64,000 bases of DNA from Dallia pectoralis (taxonomy: Eukaryota; Chordata; Actinopteri; Esociformes; Umbridae): contig CM055728.1 of the NCBI GenBank assembly GCA_029465975.1, forward strand, positions 19,834,328 through 19,898,327, given 5' to 3'. This document shows positions 12,806 through 26,900 of the stretch, in pieces. The notes under the pieces were generated by a model that ran no database searches, was not told where the DNA came from, and worked only from the letters and a program-made list of their open reading frames with translations. The translations under genes and the position numbers were made by a program. Numbering within the stretch: position 1 is the first letter of the stretch; each line of letters begins with the position of its first letter.

Positions 12806-15800
12806 CGTGTTCTGGCAGTCCATGTTGATGAGCTGCAGAAGCTGGCTATCAAACTTCTCCAGGGAGGGTTCCAGAGAGATGGACAGCCTGTCCAGAGAAC
12901 AGGTGAGGCTCTTCTCCATGTGGGGCTTGAACAGACAATCTCCTAGAGGCAGAGTAGGTTTGGTGAATTGAGTATAACAATCGGTCTCCATTTGAATGTT
13001 TTGTGAAAGGCTGGATTATGTTCCGTTAGCATTCAATTACTTTCTGTCACTCTTAGAAACATGCGTTTAGCGGACTGATGTTTGGGATTCATTTGATACA
13101 TCGTCTCAGTTTGAAGCACTCAAGTGCTATGATATTTCCACTGTTTAAGTGACGCACATTCATTTGAATAACGGATAACACATAGAGTTAAAGTGTTATG
13201 TAGTGTTTTTACAAGCAAATAAACACTAACTGCCCAGATAGTTTGCAACTATTTTCTCAAGTTTTATATAGTACTCAACTTTAAATGAAGCCTAGTTAAT
13301 TTTCATACAATAGCTGTGAAATAAATATTGAAACAGTATAAGTGTGATTGATTTTTAGGTGTTTGTTTTTAATACTCAAAGACGGAAATTGGTTTTAAAA
13401 AATCTCTAAAAGCACAATAGCTGTACCTTTTTGCACGAAATCAATCACCTCTTATGATCACGTCAAATACCAAATTGCACCATTAAATGCTCTTATACAG
13501 TAGCTGGAGAATGAGGAGGCTCAGAACTGTAAAACCAATGCAGGTCCAATAAACTGACAGTGAAAGCTTAGGTCAGCTTACTTATTATCGAGTTAGAATA
13601 AGAAAGTGAGGATTAAAGACCCAAAAACCTTCCACCGATGCAGCACTGTGAAATATAATCACTGTACATTGATGGGTACTATTTAATGAAGCTGCCAGTT
13701 TCAGGAACGGTTTGCGCTGTTCTGTGAAAGGAGTAGTACACATTGGTCTCCTTCCTTCTTCAGTTTCGTGGCAATTTCCCAAATGGAATAGCCTTCATTT
13801 CTCGGAACAAGAATAGACTGATGAGTTCCAGAGGATAGTTATTTGTTTCTGTAAGTCGAATCCAGAAATGTTGATGCTCCAAATACTCAAGTAGTTTAAA
13901 AAAAACAGTTGTATTGCTCCTTTAATCAGCACAAGAGTCTCCAGCTGTACTAACATAATTGCAAAAGGGTTTTCTAATGATCAATTAGCCGAAATTCAAA
14001 AACAAATCCACTTGGATTAGCAAACACAATGTGCCATTGGAACACAGAAGTGATGGTTGCTGATAATAATGTGATTATTCCATTGAATATCAGCCGATTC
14101 CAGATAAAATAATAATTAACAACATTCAATTTGTCTACAGTGCATTTCGGATTAATTTGATGTCATCATAATAGATAAAAAAATGATTTTCTTTAAAAAA
14201 AACAAGTGACAACACTTTCGAACGGTAAATCTAGGTGAATGCTGAATCCCAGGCCAACGCAGCTTGCATCTTCATTCTCATTTGTATTATACGAGTCACA
14301 AGACATTTGAGAGACCTCACTATAAAAACAAACACCGCGTCTGACCTGTAGGGGAGGGCCGAATCCCAGGGATGTTCTCGTCTCCAGACACCAGCATGTT
14401 CTGGGGCAATAGGTGTACCACGGGGTCCAAAGCAGGATGGGCCTTCAAACTGCACACCAAATGAGTTCCAACGATGGGCACCAACAGCTTGTTTTCTGCA
14501 CAGACATAACAACATAACAATAAATATTCATTGTATTGCAAGTATAACAGGCAATGTCACAGAAGGAGTTAACAGTGCACAATTCCAGAGATGAATATAT
14601 GATTTCTATCGTCTGCCGGAGACATTGGGAGTATTGCCTGTCACGATCTCGTCACAAACAACTGTCACCCGTCCTGCCCATGTTAAATAGCACAGGAACG
14701 CTGCGCTGGAAAAAAGGTGATCCAGACACTTCTATTCCTCACTATTCCATTTGTCTGCCGAGACCCAGGTGCTTGCTCCATTACATTGGGGGGGCTGTGT
14801 GAAGGCAAACCGGTGTGTGTGTGCCGTGCAGGATGACAGACGCTTTTGCCCTGGAAAAAGCATTCCCTCGTGCCCGAGAGCAGAGGAAACAGAGAGCAGA
14901 GGAAACAGAGAGCAGAGGAAACAGAGAGCAGAGGAAACAGAGGCAGCTGAGGAAAAAGAGGCAGCTGAGGAAACAGAGGCAGCTGAGGAAACAGAGGAAA
15001 CAGAGGCAGCTGAGGAAACAGAGGCAGCTGAGGAAACAGAGGAAACAGAGGCAGCAGAGGAAACAGAGGCAGCAGAGGAAACAGAGGCAGCAGAGGCAGC
15101 AGAGGAAACAGAGAGCAGAGGAAACAGAGAGCAGAGGAAACAGAGAGCAGAGGAAACAGAGAGCAGAGGAAACAGAGAGCAGAGGAAACAGAGAGCAGAG
15201 GAAACAGAGAGCAGAGGAAACAGAGAGCAGAGGAAACAGAGAAGAGGAAACAGAGAGCAGAGGAAACAGAGAGCAGAGGAAACAGAGGCAGCTGAGGAAA
15301 CGACACGGCGATGTGAGGACCGGGTTGACACGTGTATCCGTCAAACCATCGTCCGTTGAAACATTGGCCCATGATGCTTTTCATCAACACGCGTCAAAAC
15401 TGTTGAGCAACAACCTGAGAAAACGGCACAATAAATGTGACGGGCACGGAGTGTTCAGTACGTCCTGAGCAATCGCTCACGGTGACAGCTCTGATAATTA
15501 CACATTCAACTGAGACAGTGATGATCATTCATCAAGACACCGTTCACTCACATCCTATTTATCAGGTGGAAATTGATTAAATATTTGCATTCTCTTCGAA
15601 CACAACAGTTGGAGTGGTTGAGAGTGCTAATTGATGATGGTTTTAATTCAGCTAAATAATAGCTGAAAAACTGAGGATGGGAGTGACCACCATGGTGACA
15701 TACAAGTAAAGGATGGAGTTACTTGAAAATTACTATGTCACTGGTTCGTGCCACTGGTTCGTGCCACTGGTTCGTGCCACTGGTTCGTGCCACTGGTTCG

Positions 15801-18800
15801 TGCCACTGGTTCGTGCCACTGGTTCGTGCCACTGGTTCGTGCCACTGGTTCGTGCCACTGGTTCGTGCCACTGGTTCGTGCCACTGGTTCGTGCCACTGG
15901 TTCGTGCCACTGGTTCGTGCCACTGGTTCGTGCCACTGGTTCGTGCCACTGGTTCGTGCCACTGGTTCGTGCCACTGGTTCGTGCCACTGGTTCGTGCCA
16001 CTGGTTCGTGCCACTGGTTCGTGCCACTGGTTCGTGCCACTGGTTCGTGCCACTGGTTCGTGCCACTGGTTCGTGCCACTGGTTCGTGCCACTGGTTCGT
16101 GCCACTGGTTCGTGCCACTGGTATGTGCCACTTCACCGGCACACTGAATAGCTCAACTCTGTCCTTACAAAACAGAATGAAAGACTGATGATGTCACGGC
16201 ATCCTTATTATCTTATTACTACATGCACAGGAATTTAATAGATGTCGGAAACAACAGATGAAGATTTAGTATATGAATGTTAATAAACATTAATAGCTCA
16301 AGTAAATAATCAAGACAACCCCTGATGCAAAATACACAGTGCAAAAGTGTTCAGCACCCAGATAAACTCTCATCTTACTGAATTACAAATGGTACAAAAA
16401 CATTCCTGAATGATGGCATCACATTCATGTTGGGATAGACTTGTAAGTAAAAGTCAAAACTGAGACATGTTGTTTTCATACAGTAATTATTTCAACAAGA
16501 ACACACCTTCATTTTGTCCTCCACAGATTAACCATTCAAGTGACACATTTTCCGACACATTTTCTGGTAAAAATCCCAACGGCTAAAGGAATGTTGGTGA
16601 ATGGGAAGTTAATAACAAAGAGAAAGCTGGATAAGACAGAAAAATGTATCTTCTTTAGATGCATCTTAAATATTGAAGCAGTTGATAAAAATGCTGTACG
16701 ACATAAAAGTGAGTCATGTGAGAATGATGGCACTCATAGCACATGTCGACAAGTATACAAAAACAGATGCATTTCTATTGCTCCGTTACATTCATGCCAT
16801 GGCCAATATAGGCTTTAGAAATGTGAATTCCAAACCACTTAGACACTAGAGGAAAAACTAATGAAAAGCCCACTTTTCACTATGTATCCATAACCCAATA
16901 GATCTGTATCAGCAGAACGCTAATAAACTATTTGTACAGCGAAAAAAAAACATTCAAAGTTAAAGAGAGGGATGTCCAAGTATGCCTCTGAAAAGTGACT
17001 GCTTGCAATATCGCTTCTTTGGGGAAAACTGCAAAATGACATTATGGTACAATCAAATGATAAAGTGAAAAAAACACTGTGCGAGGATGTCATTTAAGCA
17101 GAAGTTAGACTTGCTATGCACCACTATCAATCACAAAAACATGGATTGAACGACTCATGAGACATGGATAGATGTAACATTTAAATAAATCAGTTAAAAA
17201 TTATCTGAAAGGCCAAATGCATCGTAATGTAGAAAAGGCCCTGAAATGAATGGTTCATTGATGCAGGAAATTTCTCATTGAACATAAGAAACTTCCTTTA
17301 CAAAACCTTTCAATACATTGGTAAGTGAATGAAGATAAATATGGAAAATGTCAACTACATTAAATAGCACATTAATCTCTTAAAGATGTTAAAAACCTAA
17401 AATCCAATGAACTTTTAAATCTGTGGCAGTGACTTTCCACAAGGTACTGTGAATACAATGTAGTTTCTCGACCAAAACAAAGAACACTGCACCGTCTGGT
17501 TCTCTCTAGATCTCCCAGAGTTGGCCCATGAGCAACCCATTCTCAACCCCTACCTTCCTCCTAAACTGGTTCTGTTCCAGTCAGTCTGGCTAGTGGTAAC
17601 CCCATCTTCCCATCTGCATCTCATTATCCTCCCTCCATGACCCCATCAACCCCCAACTGTAGGTCAGTCAAGGAGAGAAGCATTAGCAGTCCCCAGATTG
17701 ATCCCCCTTCCCTCCCCCTTCCCTCCCCCTTCTCCCCTGTCGTCTCCCCCAGGGGCATCTGCTGGGAGGGTAAAGGGAGGCTGCTTGATGACGCTGGGCA
17801 GAAGACCATAGACTGAGACTGGCAAGCAGGGTGCGCTTCCCCACCCAATCCCTTCTGACACACAGTTACCCCCCCCCCCGGCACCCTCTCTAACATGCTG
17901 GGCACACAGTTACCCCCCTGGCACCCTCTCTAACATGCTGGGCACACAGTTACCCCCCTGGCACCCTCTCTAACATGCTGGGCATACAGTTACCCCCCCC
18001 GGCACCCTCTCTAACATGCTGGGCACACAGTAACCCCCCACCCCCTGGCACCCTCTCTAACATGCTGGGCACACAGTTACCCCCCTGGCACCCTCTCTAA
18101 CATGCTGGGCATACAGTTACCCCCACCCCCTGGCACCCTCCCTAACATGCTGGGCACACAGTAACCCCCACTCCCTGGCACCCTTCCTAACATGGGCACA
18201 CAGTAACCCCCACCCCCTGGCACCCCCTGGCACCCTCCCTAACATGCTGGGCACACAGTAACCCCCACGCCCTGGCACCCTCCCTAACATGCTGGGCACA
18301 CAGTAACCCCCACCCCCTGGCACCCTTCCTAACATGGGCACACAGTAACCCCCCACCCCCTGGCACCCTCCCTAACATGCTGGGCACATCCATCCATTCA
18401 CGGATGATCTGACATACTGACAGAAGGGGCCACAGGCGTTAAGTGTGTACTCCAGACCGTTGTCTGTCTGTCTGTTTTCATCTGTCTGTATGGGGTGATC
18501 AGGTTATAAGGCAGAAGTGGAGGCTAGAGTGAAGTCCACAATAGAGCAGTGAGTTGTATACTAAGGACGATGGCCTCAAATCCCCGGCTTAGTGGTAAAA
18601 AAAATACCAGAAATTAAACCACAACAAAGAAAAATACCTATTTTCCCCAGCATGTTCTTGTCTAGGTTAACAACACTTTGCTTGAAGGGTGAAGAAGAAA
18701 ACATGCTCTTTCCAGTGAGCAGCAGATAAAACTGTGTCAAGACAACAGGACAATACACAATTCCTGGCATTTGACTACAGAAAACAATTGTGGAAAAAAT

Positions 18801-21172
18801 AAAAAGGTCTACTTTGTTTATCTCGGAGAGAGGCAAGCCGCTGTCCTTCTCTCAGAACCACAGAAACAAGGTGTGCATGAGGGGGTGTCTTGACACTGTA
18901 TGTGTGACACACTCTTAATAATTCATTTAAATTACAGTCCATTTCAGAGAGGTCGTTCCAATATTCATGTGACAAGCAGATAGCCAACACGACTACTCTA
19001 GTGTTATGTGGTTATTCATACATTAACAATGGCAATGGGCACTTCTTTTACTCTGCCACTAAGAAGTGCATAATGTGTTTTTAATACTTTTTCATATTCA
19101 AAGTTGTTATATTACAGAATGTCCTGAAATAAGGCAACAAAGACATCTCTTAGAGGTAGGTGAATGTCCTTTGAGATGTCTGCCGGGTCACAGGCTACTG
19201 CAAATGGATAGGTCACCAAAGAAAATGAGTCTTCGTAAGGCAGTATAATGACAGCAACCCACACATTGACAGTATGACAGCAACCCACACACTGAAGGTA
19301 AGGCAGCAATTCACACAGGTTTCTGTGGCACCCACTGCTAAAGTTATGCATTTTAAGCACATCATATCCAGATCATGGAGGAGTAGCTAAAATTAAATAT
19401 GAAGCGTAACATTGGCACTCCCATCATTTCAAAATGATTGTTGAAGAAGTAAAATAGCAATACATTTCCAGTGAAACTAAACCAATGGCACTAAACCCTC
19501 CCTCAGGGAACAATGATGACATACGTATTGAAGGTTCACAACTCCGCCTCGGGACACAGACTTCTGCTGGTTTTCTGGACCTCAAAGGTGAATGCAATTA
19601 ACTAAAAGATATAATAGAAAACTAATAGCACTGAAATTGACAACCCGTGGTCCAAGCTTAATGGCGTAGACCTAGTCTAACATGGTACCGACATAGTATT
19701 TGGTTAAAATCACTCAAATTAAAATAGATAGCTGTGGCAGGGATACTACGTATTTTATTCAAAGAGCGTTATCGCCTCTCACAAACAACAAACCCTACGA
19801 ATTAGGAGATTGTGTCATCAGTACCCATAAGCTAAGATATCTATAAAATACACCAGGCAAAACAACGGAGCATGATGATTACATTCAGAGTGTGAGCCCA
19901 CCCCAGTTGGATGACTGTGTGTCTTTTAGGGTTCCTCTGAGAGTCAATGTGGACATAAGCGAGTTGAATTGAATTCAAAGCGCGCCGCTGCGTTTATGCT
20001 ACAGTCATTGTCAGTTCGAGCCTAAAGGATCGCCTGTGTGTCTAAGTTAACGTGCGTCTTAAATGGCAGAATATTTTTCCTTTACAGTGCATTGCTTTTG
20101 ACCAGGGGCAAGATGGCAGTGAATAGTATAGGGTGTAATTTGGAATACAGCCTTAATCGTTGTTGCACAGTAGTGTATTGGTGTAAGAGTATGTAAAAGA
20201 CACTTACGCTCAATACAGTCCCCTAGCAGTGGATGGAGCAATGCCCTGGGCGTTCCATGGTAAAAACATAACCTAAGTGAGAATCGAGAAAAGATAGATA
20301 GGGTGAATCAGGGAAAATGATATATTTAAAACATCATATTGCATTATAAAAAACATTATAAAACAACGGTGAAAATTCTATTTTCTTTATACTGAGAAAA
20401 TAAATTACGAGCTATATAGAATGTTATATGTTTCATACACATTTCTATAGAAACTTTATTCTCCAATTATGTATCACAGCACGTTATGACACATCTGTTA
20501 GTACCGAAAATGTGCCGTTCCATGTTGCCAGGAATAAGGAAAACAGGGTCAAATGAATAAAGAGTGCTGTAAACATCTCTATGTGTGCAACATGCTTCAA
20601 TGAAAACTGCAGAAAGATAAATGCAGACAATTAATAAAAATCGGTATTTCTATCATTACTGGACACTTTATGTGTAGCCTTGCTCTGTTAAATGTGCGGT
20701 ATACTATAGAGTAGTGTATAATTTGGCCAGTAAACAACATGATAGTCTTTAAACTTAAAGTGATTTGTTTTCCTAGTAAAGGTTACTATTACAAAGAGTT
20801 CGCTGGTTCTGCTCTTAATTAGTCGACCGACTGGATTCAGTAAAGACTCAGAAAGTACGCAAAAAAATGTCTTTTGATTCAGTGTTAAGTATTGGGACAG
20901 GGCTAATCACCTTCTGTCCCCCTCTGAAGCCTGAGTTTCAGTCCTGCTGGAGAAAGGGTGCAGGATGGCGAAACCACATCCCAATTCATGCTGAGACCCG
21001 TCTGCCCTGGCCTGTAACACCACCAACTCTACCACAGCCACCACGCTAGGTAGACATAGAGCAGTGTGGAAGTACACCACCTGCAATAGACATACACAAC
21101 ATACACAACACATACAGGACATGAATGTGTGAGTATAAGAGCATTTAGTGTAAGAGCACAAAATGGTGTGAG

Positions 21173-21211
<39 letters not shown>

Positions 21212-24200
21212 CACAATTGGTGTGAGCAGGCATTTATGTGCGTGTGTTAACTCAGCGTGTGTGCCAACATCATTAGCATTAGTCGGATTAGTATTGGGGT
21301 TAAAGTGGGGAACGCAAAGAAAACACATTGGCTTTTACACGCTTAATCATGAGCTACACTATCTGGAAAAACGTATTCAGACTAACACACAGAGTATTAA
21401 CATACACAGCCAGTAAATGACGGATACAATTTTATAAGTGTGCTTATATACATATTATTTTCTTATTTTATTTATTTATTTAAACTTCATTTAACCAGGT
21501 GGGCCGATTGAGAACAAATTCTAACCTGTCCAAGATAAAGCAAATACGTGCAAGACATCATACAGTTACACAATAAATACACAGAATACAAGAGTGCAAA
21601 TAGCAGTGGGATTCTACATGGCAACACAGCATCAAGTGGAGAATCGATATACAGTTAATACAGGATGAGGTATAAGTTGGTCAGTTGAGCAGCAATTGAT
21701 ATGGCAATAACAACTATATAAAGTCTACAGTGAAGGAAGATAGTATTTAATCCCCTGCTTATTTTGTACGTTTGCCCACAGACAAAGACATGATTAGTCT
21801 ATAATTTTTATGGTAGGTTTATTTGAACATTGAGAGACAGAATAACAACAAGATAAATCTAAAATGGTTAGCCAAAAAGTTAATTTTGTAGTTCAGACAG
21901 AAGTAGTTCGAAAGCAATGGGTGAAATAAGGGTTGCGAGTTATAGGGTTTTTGTAATTCGTTCCAGGCTGAAAAATGAAAGGATTGGCGACCAAAAGTGG
22001 TGCAGACTTTCAGGTTGACTAATGCAATGTAAATATTTGAGCGTATACTGTGTGTTGGTAGAGCTATGGTGACTAGAGAGCATGTAAAATTAGTTGGTAC
22101 TAGAGAGTTAAATGCAGACTGTTTAATGACGGCCAGCTGACTAATGCGTAGAGGTTGCAGTGGTGGGTGTTGTATGGGGCATAGGTAAGGGGAAGGGGTA
22201 AGGGGGAGTATTCGGATTGGGCCTTAATGTTAATGCTAACATTGCAGCTAAAGCTAGACAGCCTATAAACAGTAGTTAGGTTTCTATTGACCCTCGTATA
22301 ACAAAAGCCAAAAAGTCTGCTTAAAAATAGGTAAATAATATTAGTATAGTAACTGTAGTTGCTACAATGAGACTACTCGTCTGGGACAAATAAACAACAA
22401 ATGGTTCACCCTCCCATGTTAGGCTCAATGTGCAATACTGTACAATGTAAATATGTGCATAATCTATACGTAGAAACAACATCATACCACAGTCAGTTAG
22501 AAAGAGAGTCGTTTTGAGGACACATGGATGGTATTGGCCCACGCATGAAACGGCAGGCAACTTTCACAACCAGTAGCAATTCTGGAAATGCATCTTTAAT
22601 TGGAGACTATGAAATGTGAAAGGCCATTGCGCATAGTGAGAAATGTGTTGAAAAACAAACACTCACTGGGTTTACCAACTTAGGAAAAGTAACACTCAAA
22701 ATGCATTTAATTCAGTATTCATGGATTGAAAATGTTCCTTCTACTTGGTCATTATATCGAAACCTTCCAAATCAAAATACTTATCTCAAAGTGAACTATA
22801 CTTGAACCTACCGCAGTTCAAACAGAGATACAGTGCCTTGCAAAAGTATTCGGCCCCCTTGAACTTTTCGACCTTTTGCCACATTTCAGGCTTCAAACAT
22901 GAAGATATACAACTGTATTTTCTGGTGAAGAATCCACAACAAGTGGGACACAATCATGAAGTGGAACGAAATTTATTGGATATTTCAAACCTTTTTAACA
23001 AATTAAAAACTGGAAAATTGGGCGTGCGAAATTATTCAGCCCCCTTAAGTTAATACTTTGTAGCGCCACCTTTTGCTGCGATTACAGCTGTAAGTCGCTT
23101 GGGGTATGTCTCTATCAGTTTGGCACATCGAGAGACTGAAATCTTTGCCCATTCCTCCTTGCAAAACACCTCGAGCTCAGTGAGGTTGGATGGAGAGCGT
23201 TTGTGAACAGCAGTTTTCAGTTCTTTCCACAGATTCTCGATTGGATTCAGGTCTGGACTTTGACTTGGCCATTCTAACACCTGGATATGTTTATTTGTGA
23301 ACCATTCCATTGTAGATTTTGCTTTATGTTTTGGATCATTGTCTTGTTGGAAGACAAATCTCCGTCCCAGTCTCAGGTCTTTTGCAGACTCCATCAGGTT
23401 TTCTTCCAGAATGGTCCTGTATTTGGCTCCATCCATCTTCCCATCAATTTTAACCATCTTCCCTGTCCCTGCTGAAGAAAAGCAGGCCCAAACCATGAGA
23501 CTGCCACCACCATGTTTGACAGTGGGGATGGTGTGTTCAGGGTGATGAGCTGTGTTGCTTTTACGCCAAACATAACGTTTTGCATTGTTGCCAAAAAGTT
23601 TGATTTTGGTTTCATCTGACCAGAGCACCTTCTTCCACATGTTTGGTGTGTCTCCCAGGTGGCTTGTGGCAAACTTTAAACGACACTTTCTATGGATATC
23701 TTTAAGAAATGGCTTTCTTCTTGCCACTCTTCCATAAAGGCCAGCTTTGTGCAGTATACGACTGATTGTTGTCCTATGGACAGAGTCTCCCACCTCAGCT
23801 GTAGATCTCTGCAGTTCATCCAGAGTGATCATGGGCCTCTTGACTGCATCTCTGATCAGTCTTCTCCTTGTATGAGCTGAAAGTTTAGAGGGACGGCCGG
23901 GTCTTGGTAGATTTGCAGTGGTCTGATACTCCTTCCATTTCAATATTATCGCTTGCACAGTGCTCCTTGGGATGTTTAAGGCTTGGGAAATTGTTTTGTA
24001 TCCAAATCCGGCTTTAAACTTATCAACAACAGTATCTCGGACCTGCCTGGTGTGTTCCTTGTTCTTCATGATGCTCTCTGTGCTTTAAACGGACCTATGA
24101 GTCTATCACAGAGCAGGTGCATCATTAGTCATTTAGGTCAACATTGGATCATTCAGAGATCCTCACTGAACTTCTGGAGAGAGTTTGCTGCACTGAAAGT

Positions 24201-26865
24201 AAAGGGGCTGAATAATTTCGCACGCCCAATTTTCCAGTTTTTAACTTGTTAAAAAGGTTTGAAATATCCAATAAATTTCGTTCCACTTCATGATTGTGTC
24301 CCACTTGTTGTGGATTCTTCACCAGAAAATACAGTTGTATATCTTCATGTTTGAAGCCTGAAATGTGGCAAAAGGTCGAAAAGTTCAAGGGGGCCGAATA
24401 CTTTTGCAAGGCACTGTATATTAATACATGGTGTATATCATGTTTGTCCAGGTCCCCCCAGGACAGTATTGATTTGCATTACGGTCAGAGACTCATTTAC
24501 TATTTTCATTGTATTCATGATGATTTTTTTTTTTATTTCCAATAAAAAGGTAGTTTTCTTTTATTTAAAGTTTTGCTGTTATTCTCCTTAATTTCCCCCA
24601 CATCAACTGCTCTTTATCGTGAAATCACTCAATTTGCAAGTATTCTTATTCCTGGAGAAATTAGTATTCAATAACTGCCAATGCAAACTCTGAATATGAT
24701 TTATGTAATGAGCAACTGACTCGTTTAAATGAAAACGTTTTTGTTTTCAAACTGAATGACATAATTTATTTGTAATCTTTTCTCACAAAAATGATCGCAA
24801 AACTATGAAATTGCAGATAGTAATTGAAATCTATTTGTATTGACTTGAGCAACATGTTTTCATTATTTTACAGAAGACAAACAATATACGCTAACAAGAA
24901 AGTAAAGATGCAGACGCAGAAACTCAAAAGGGCTTTCATTTAAAACCTCACCACAAAAAAAATGTCATTATATGAAGGGGAAAAATAAGTAAAACTAAAG
25001 GTCAATATGTGGATGATTAGAATATCTACAGATTATACATAACATTTCAGTTGACTACCTACAAACCCTAACCTTATACGATCTCCAACTGTGATGATAA
25101 TTTTGCTACAAATGACATATAAAAATGATGTATCGATATGATGAATGGTAAAGATTTCATATATTTGAGCTTTGAATTATATTCTCTAGTGTGATATGAC
25201 AATTAGTTTACAACAAAAACATAATTATGTAAATGTTATCATATAATTATCTAACAAATATGTAACCTTCTGTAAATAATGTGATATTTTTAAACTAATA
25301 TGCAAAATCAAGTGTCTTATCTTAAATGGAAATGTATTAACATTCACTTTGACAAACCGTTATCAAAATCTATATCAACAAATCAGGAATGCTAGGTTTA
25401 CTTCTCTACATTTCTATATCAAACCAAAACACACTACACCATATACCATTTACTTTACAGTTTAAAAATGTAAATTTTCTCACTACTTTTAACAGCCTTT
25501 GATAGCAGTGTTTGATAGCAATAAAAATGCCTCAGGATTTCCCCAGAATGCACACAAAGCTGATCACCACAATCTTGGTTTGATAATGGACGGGCCAACT
25601 CGCCGACGAATGTGCCGGATGCTTCGTTTTCAAGATGATTGAAAGGGAGCAACTTCTGTTAAAGCTTTTAAGCTAATATACTACAATTCCACACGTTCTG
25701 CCTTGAGGCAAAGAAAATCTTTTACAGTAATGTGCATTTTTTTAAGAGTGAAGTGCTGCGAATACTAATGTCTCTGTTGATTAATAATATTACATTGCAG
25801 TTGTTTCACCCTTACACCTTGTAATCTCATCCCGTGGATCCCTGGCCCTTTGTTGGAGTGGGTTGGACTCCTTGCAGTCCATTAGTCACATTTATAGATC
25901 CTCTGGTCTATGCAACAAACAGCGGCAGTTCATTACAAATAGGCCGCGTACCACGCAGCAGCGCACCCGAAGCATTGCAAAAACACTGTTAGACATCTTG
26001 CTCTTTCCCGTCGCCACAGGAACATGAGGATGTCAATGGGAAAACAGCTTGTGCGCCGGCAATGCCAGGGATAACATATGCTTTACCTAATGAGAGGTTA
26101 TTCTCAAGCAAATTAGTCAACAAACCATTAATCGACTTTCAGAGGGGAAAATATTCCTATAAATGTGACAAAAACAAAACAGCGCCGTAACAGAGCTAGC
26201 CTACATTCGTATATTTTTTTATCTAGGCGGTAACAGTACCAGTAGTTACATCATAAGTAGCAGCACCAGAGCCAGCCTGTCAGTGTCAGCAGATAGGGGA
26301 TTATAGCTACTGTGCTGTGGGTGACAGTTAAATTAACTACGTGCGAGAGGAGGTTTGTTATACAACATTGAACACATCATCATCAGGGCCCTGCAATTTA
26401 AAACCACCCGGCTGGTTTTAGAGTCGTGAGGGATGCTGCTATAGTATAGCGTAGTGTCGTTGTTGTTAACGGTGACGTCTGGACTCTTTGCAACTCCAAA
26501 CAAGCCTGAAATTATTGAAATATTCACTCAAGGAAATGTATTTAGCAAATGAGTGCTACCACATTCATATTATTGTTCAGTATGCCGCTGATATAAATAA
26601 GACACAATCCCCAATGCTTCCCTTCAGCCAAACATTCCGATCATAGGAAATATGGATAATATGATGATTGTCTCTGAAGAAATGTTGTGAGGATGGAAAA
26701 CTGCCCTATTTCCTCAGCGTGCCCAGGCTGGGGGTTTCGTGAATATAACCCTGGCTGAGCGCTTGAGTGTTAGAAGTCATTCGAAAAATCCAGTAAAGGA
26801 ACTGTCTCTGCGTGATGGGTTCATTATAAGGAGGCTCTGGTTGTCAAACCCAGGAGACAAGGAAG

Positions 26866-26900
<35 letters not shown>

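Noticed and set aside
14683..15468. Several 190-235-codon frames on both strands
   Set aside because: They consist of the purine-rich minisatellite and its flanks; composition is that of the repeat, and no start context, splice sites or family match is present.
15713..16188. Long frames on both strands (SCHWFVPLVRATG-type repeats)
   Set aside because: They are translations of the 13-bp array in rotating frames.
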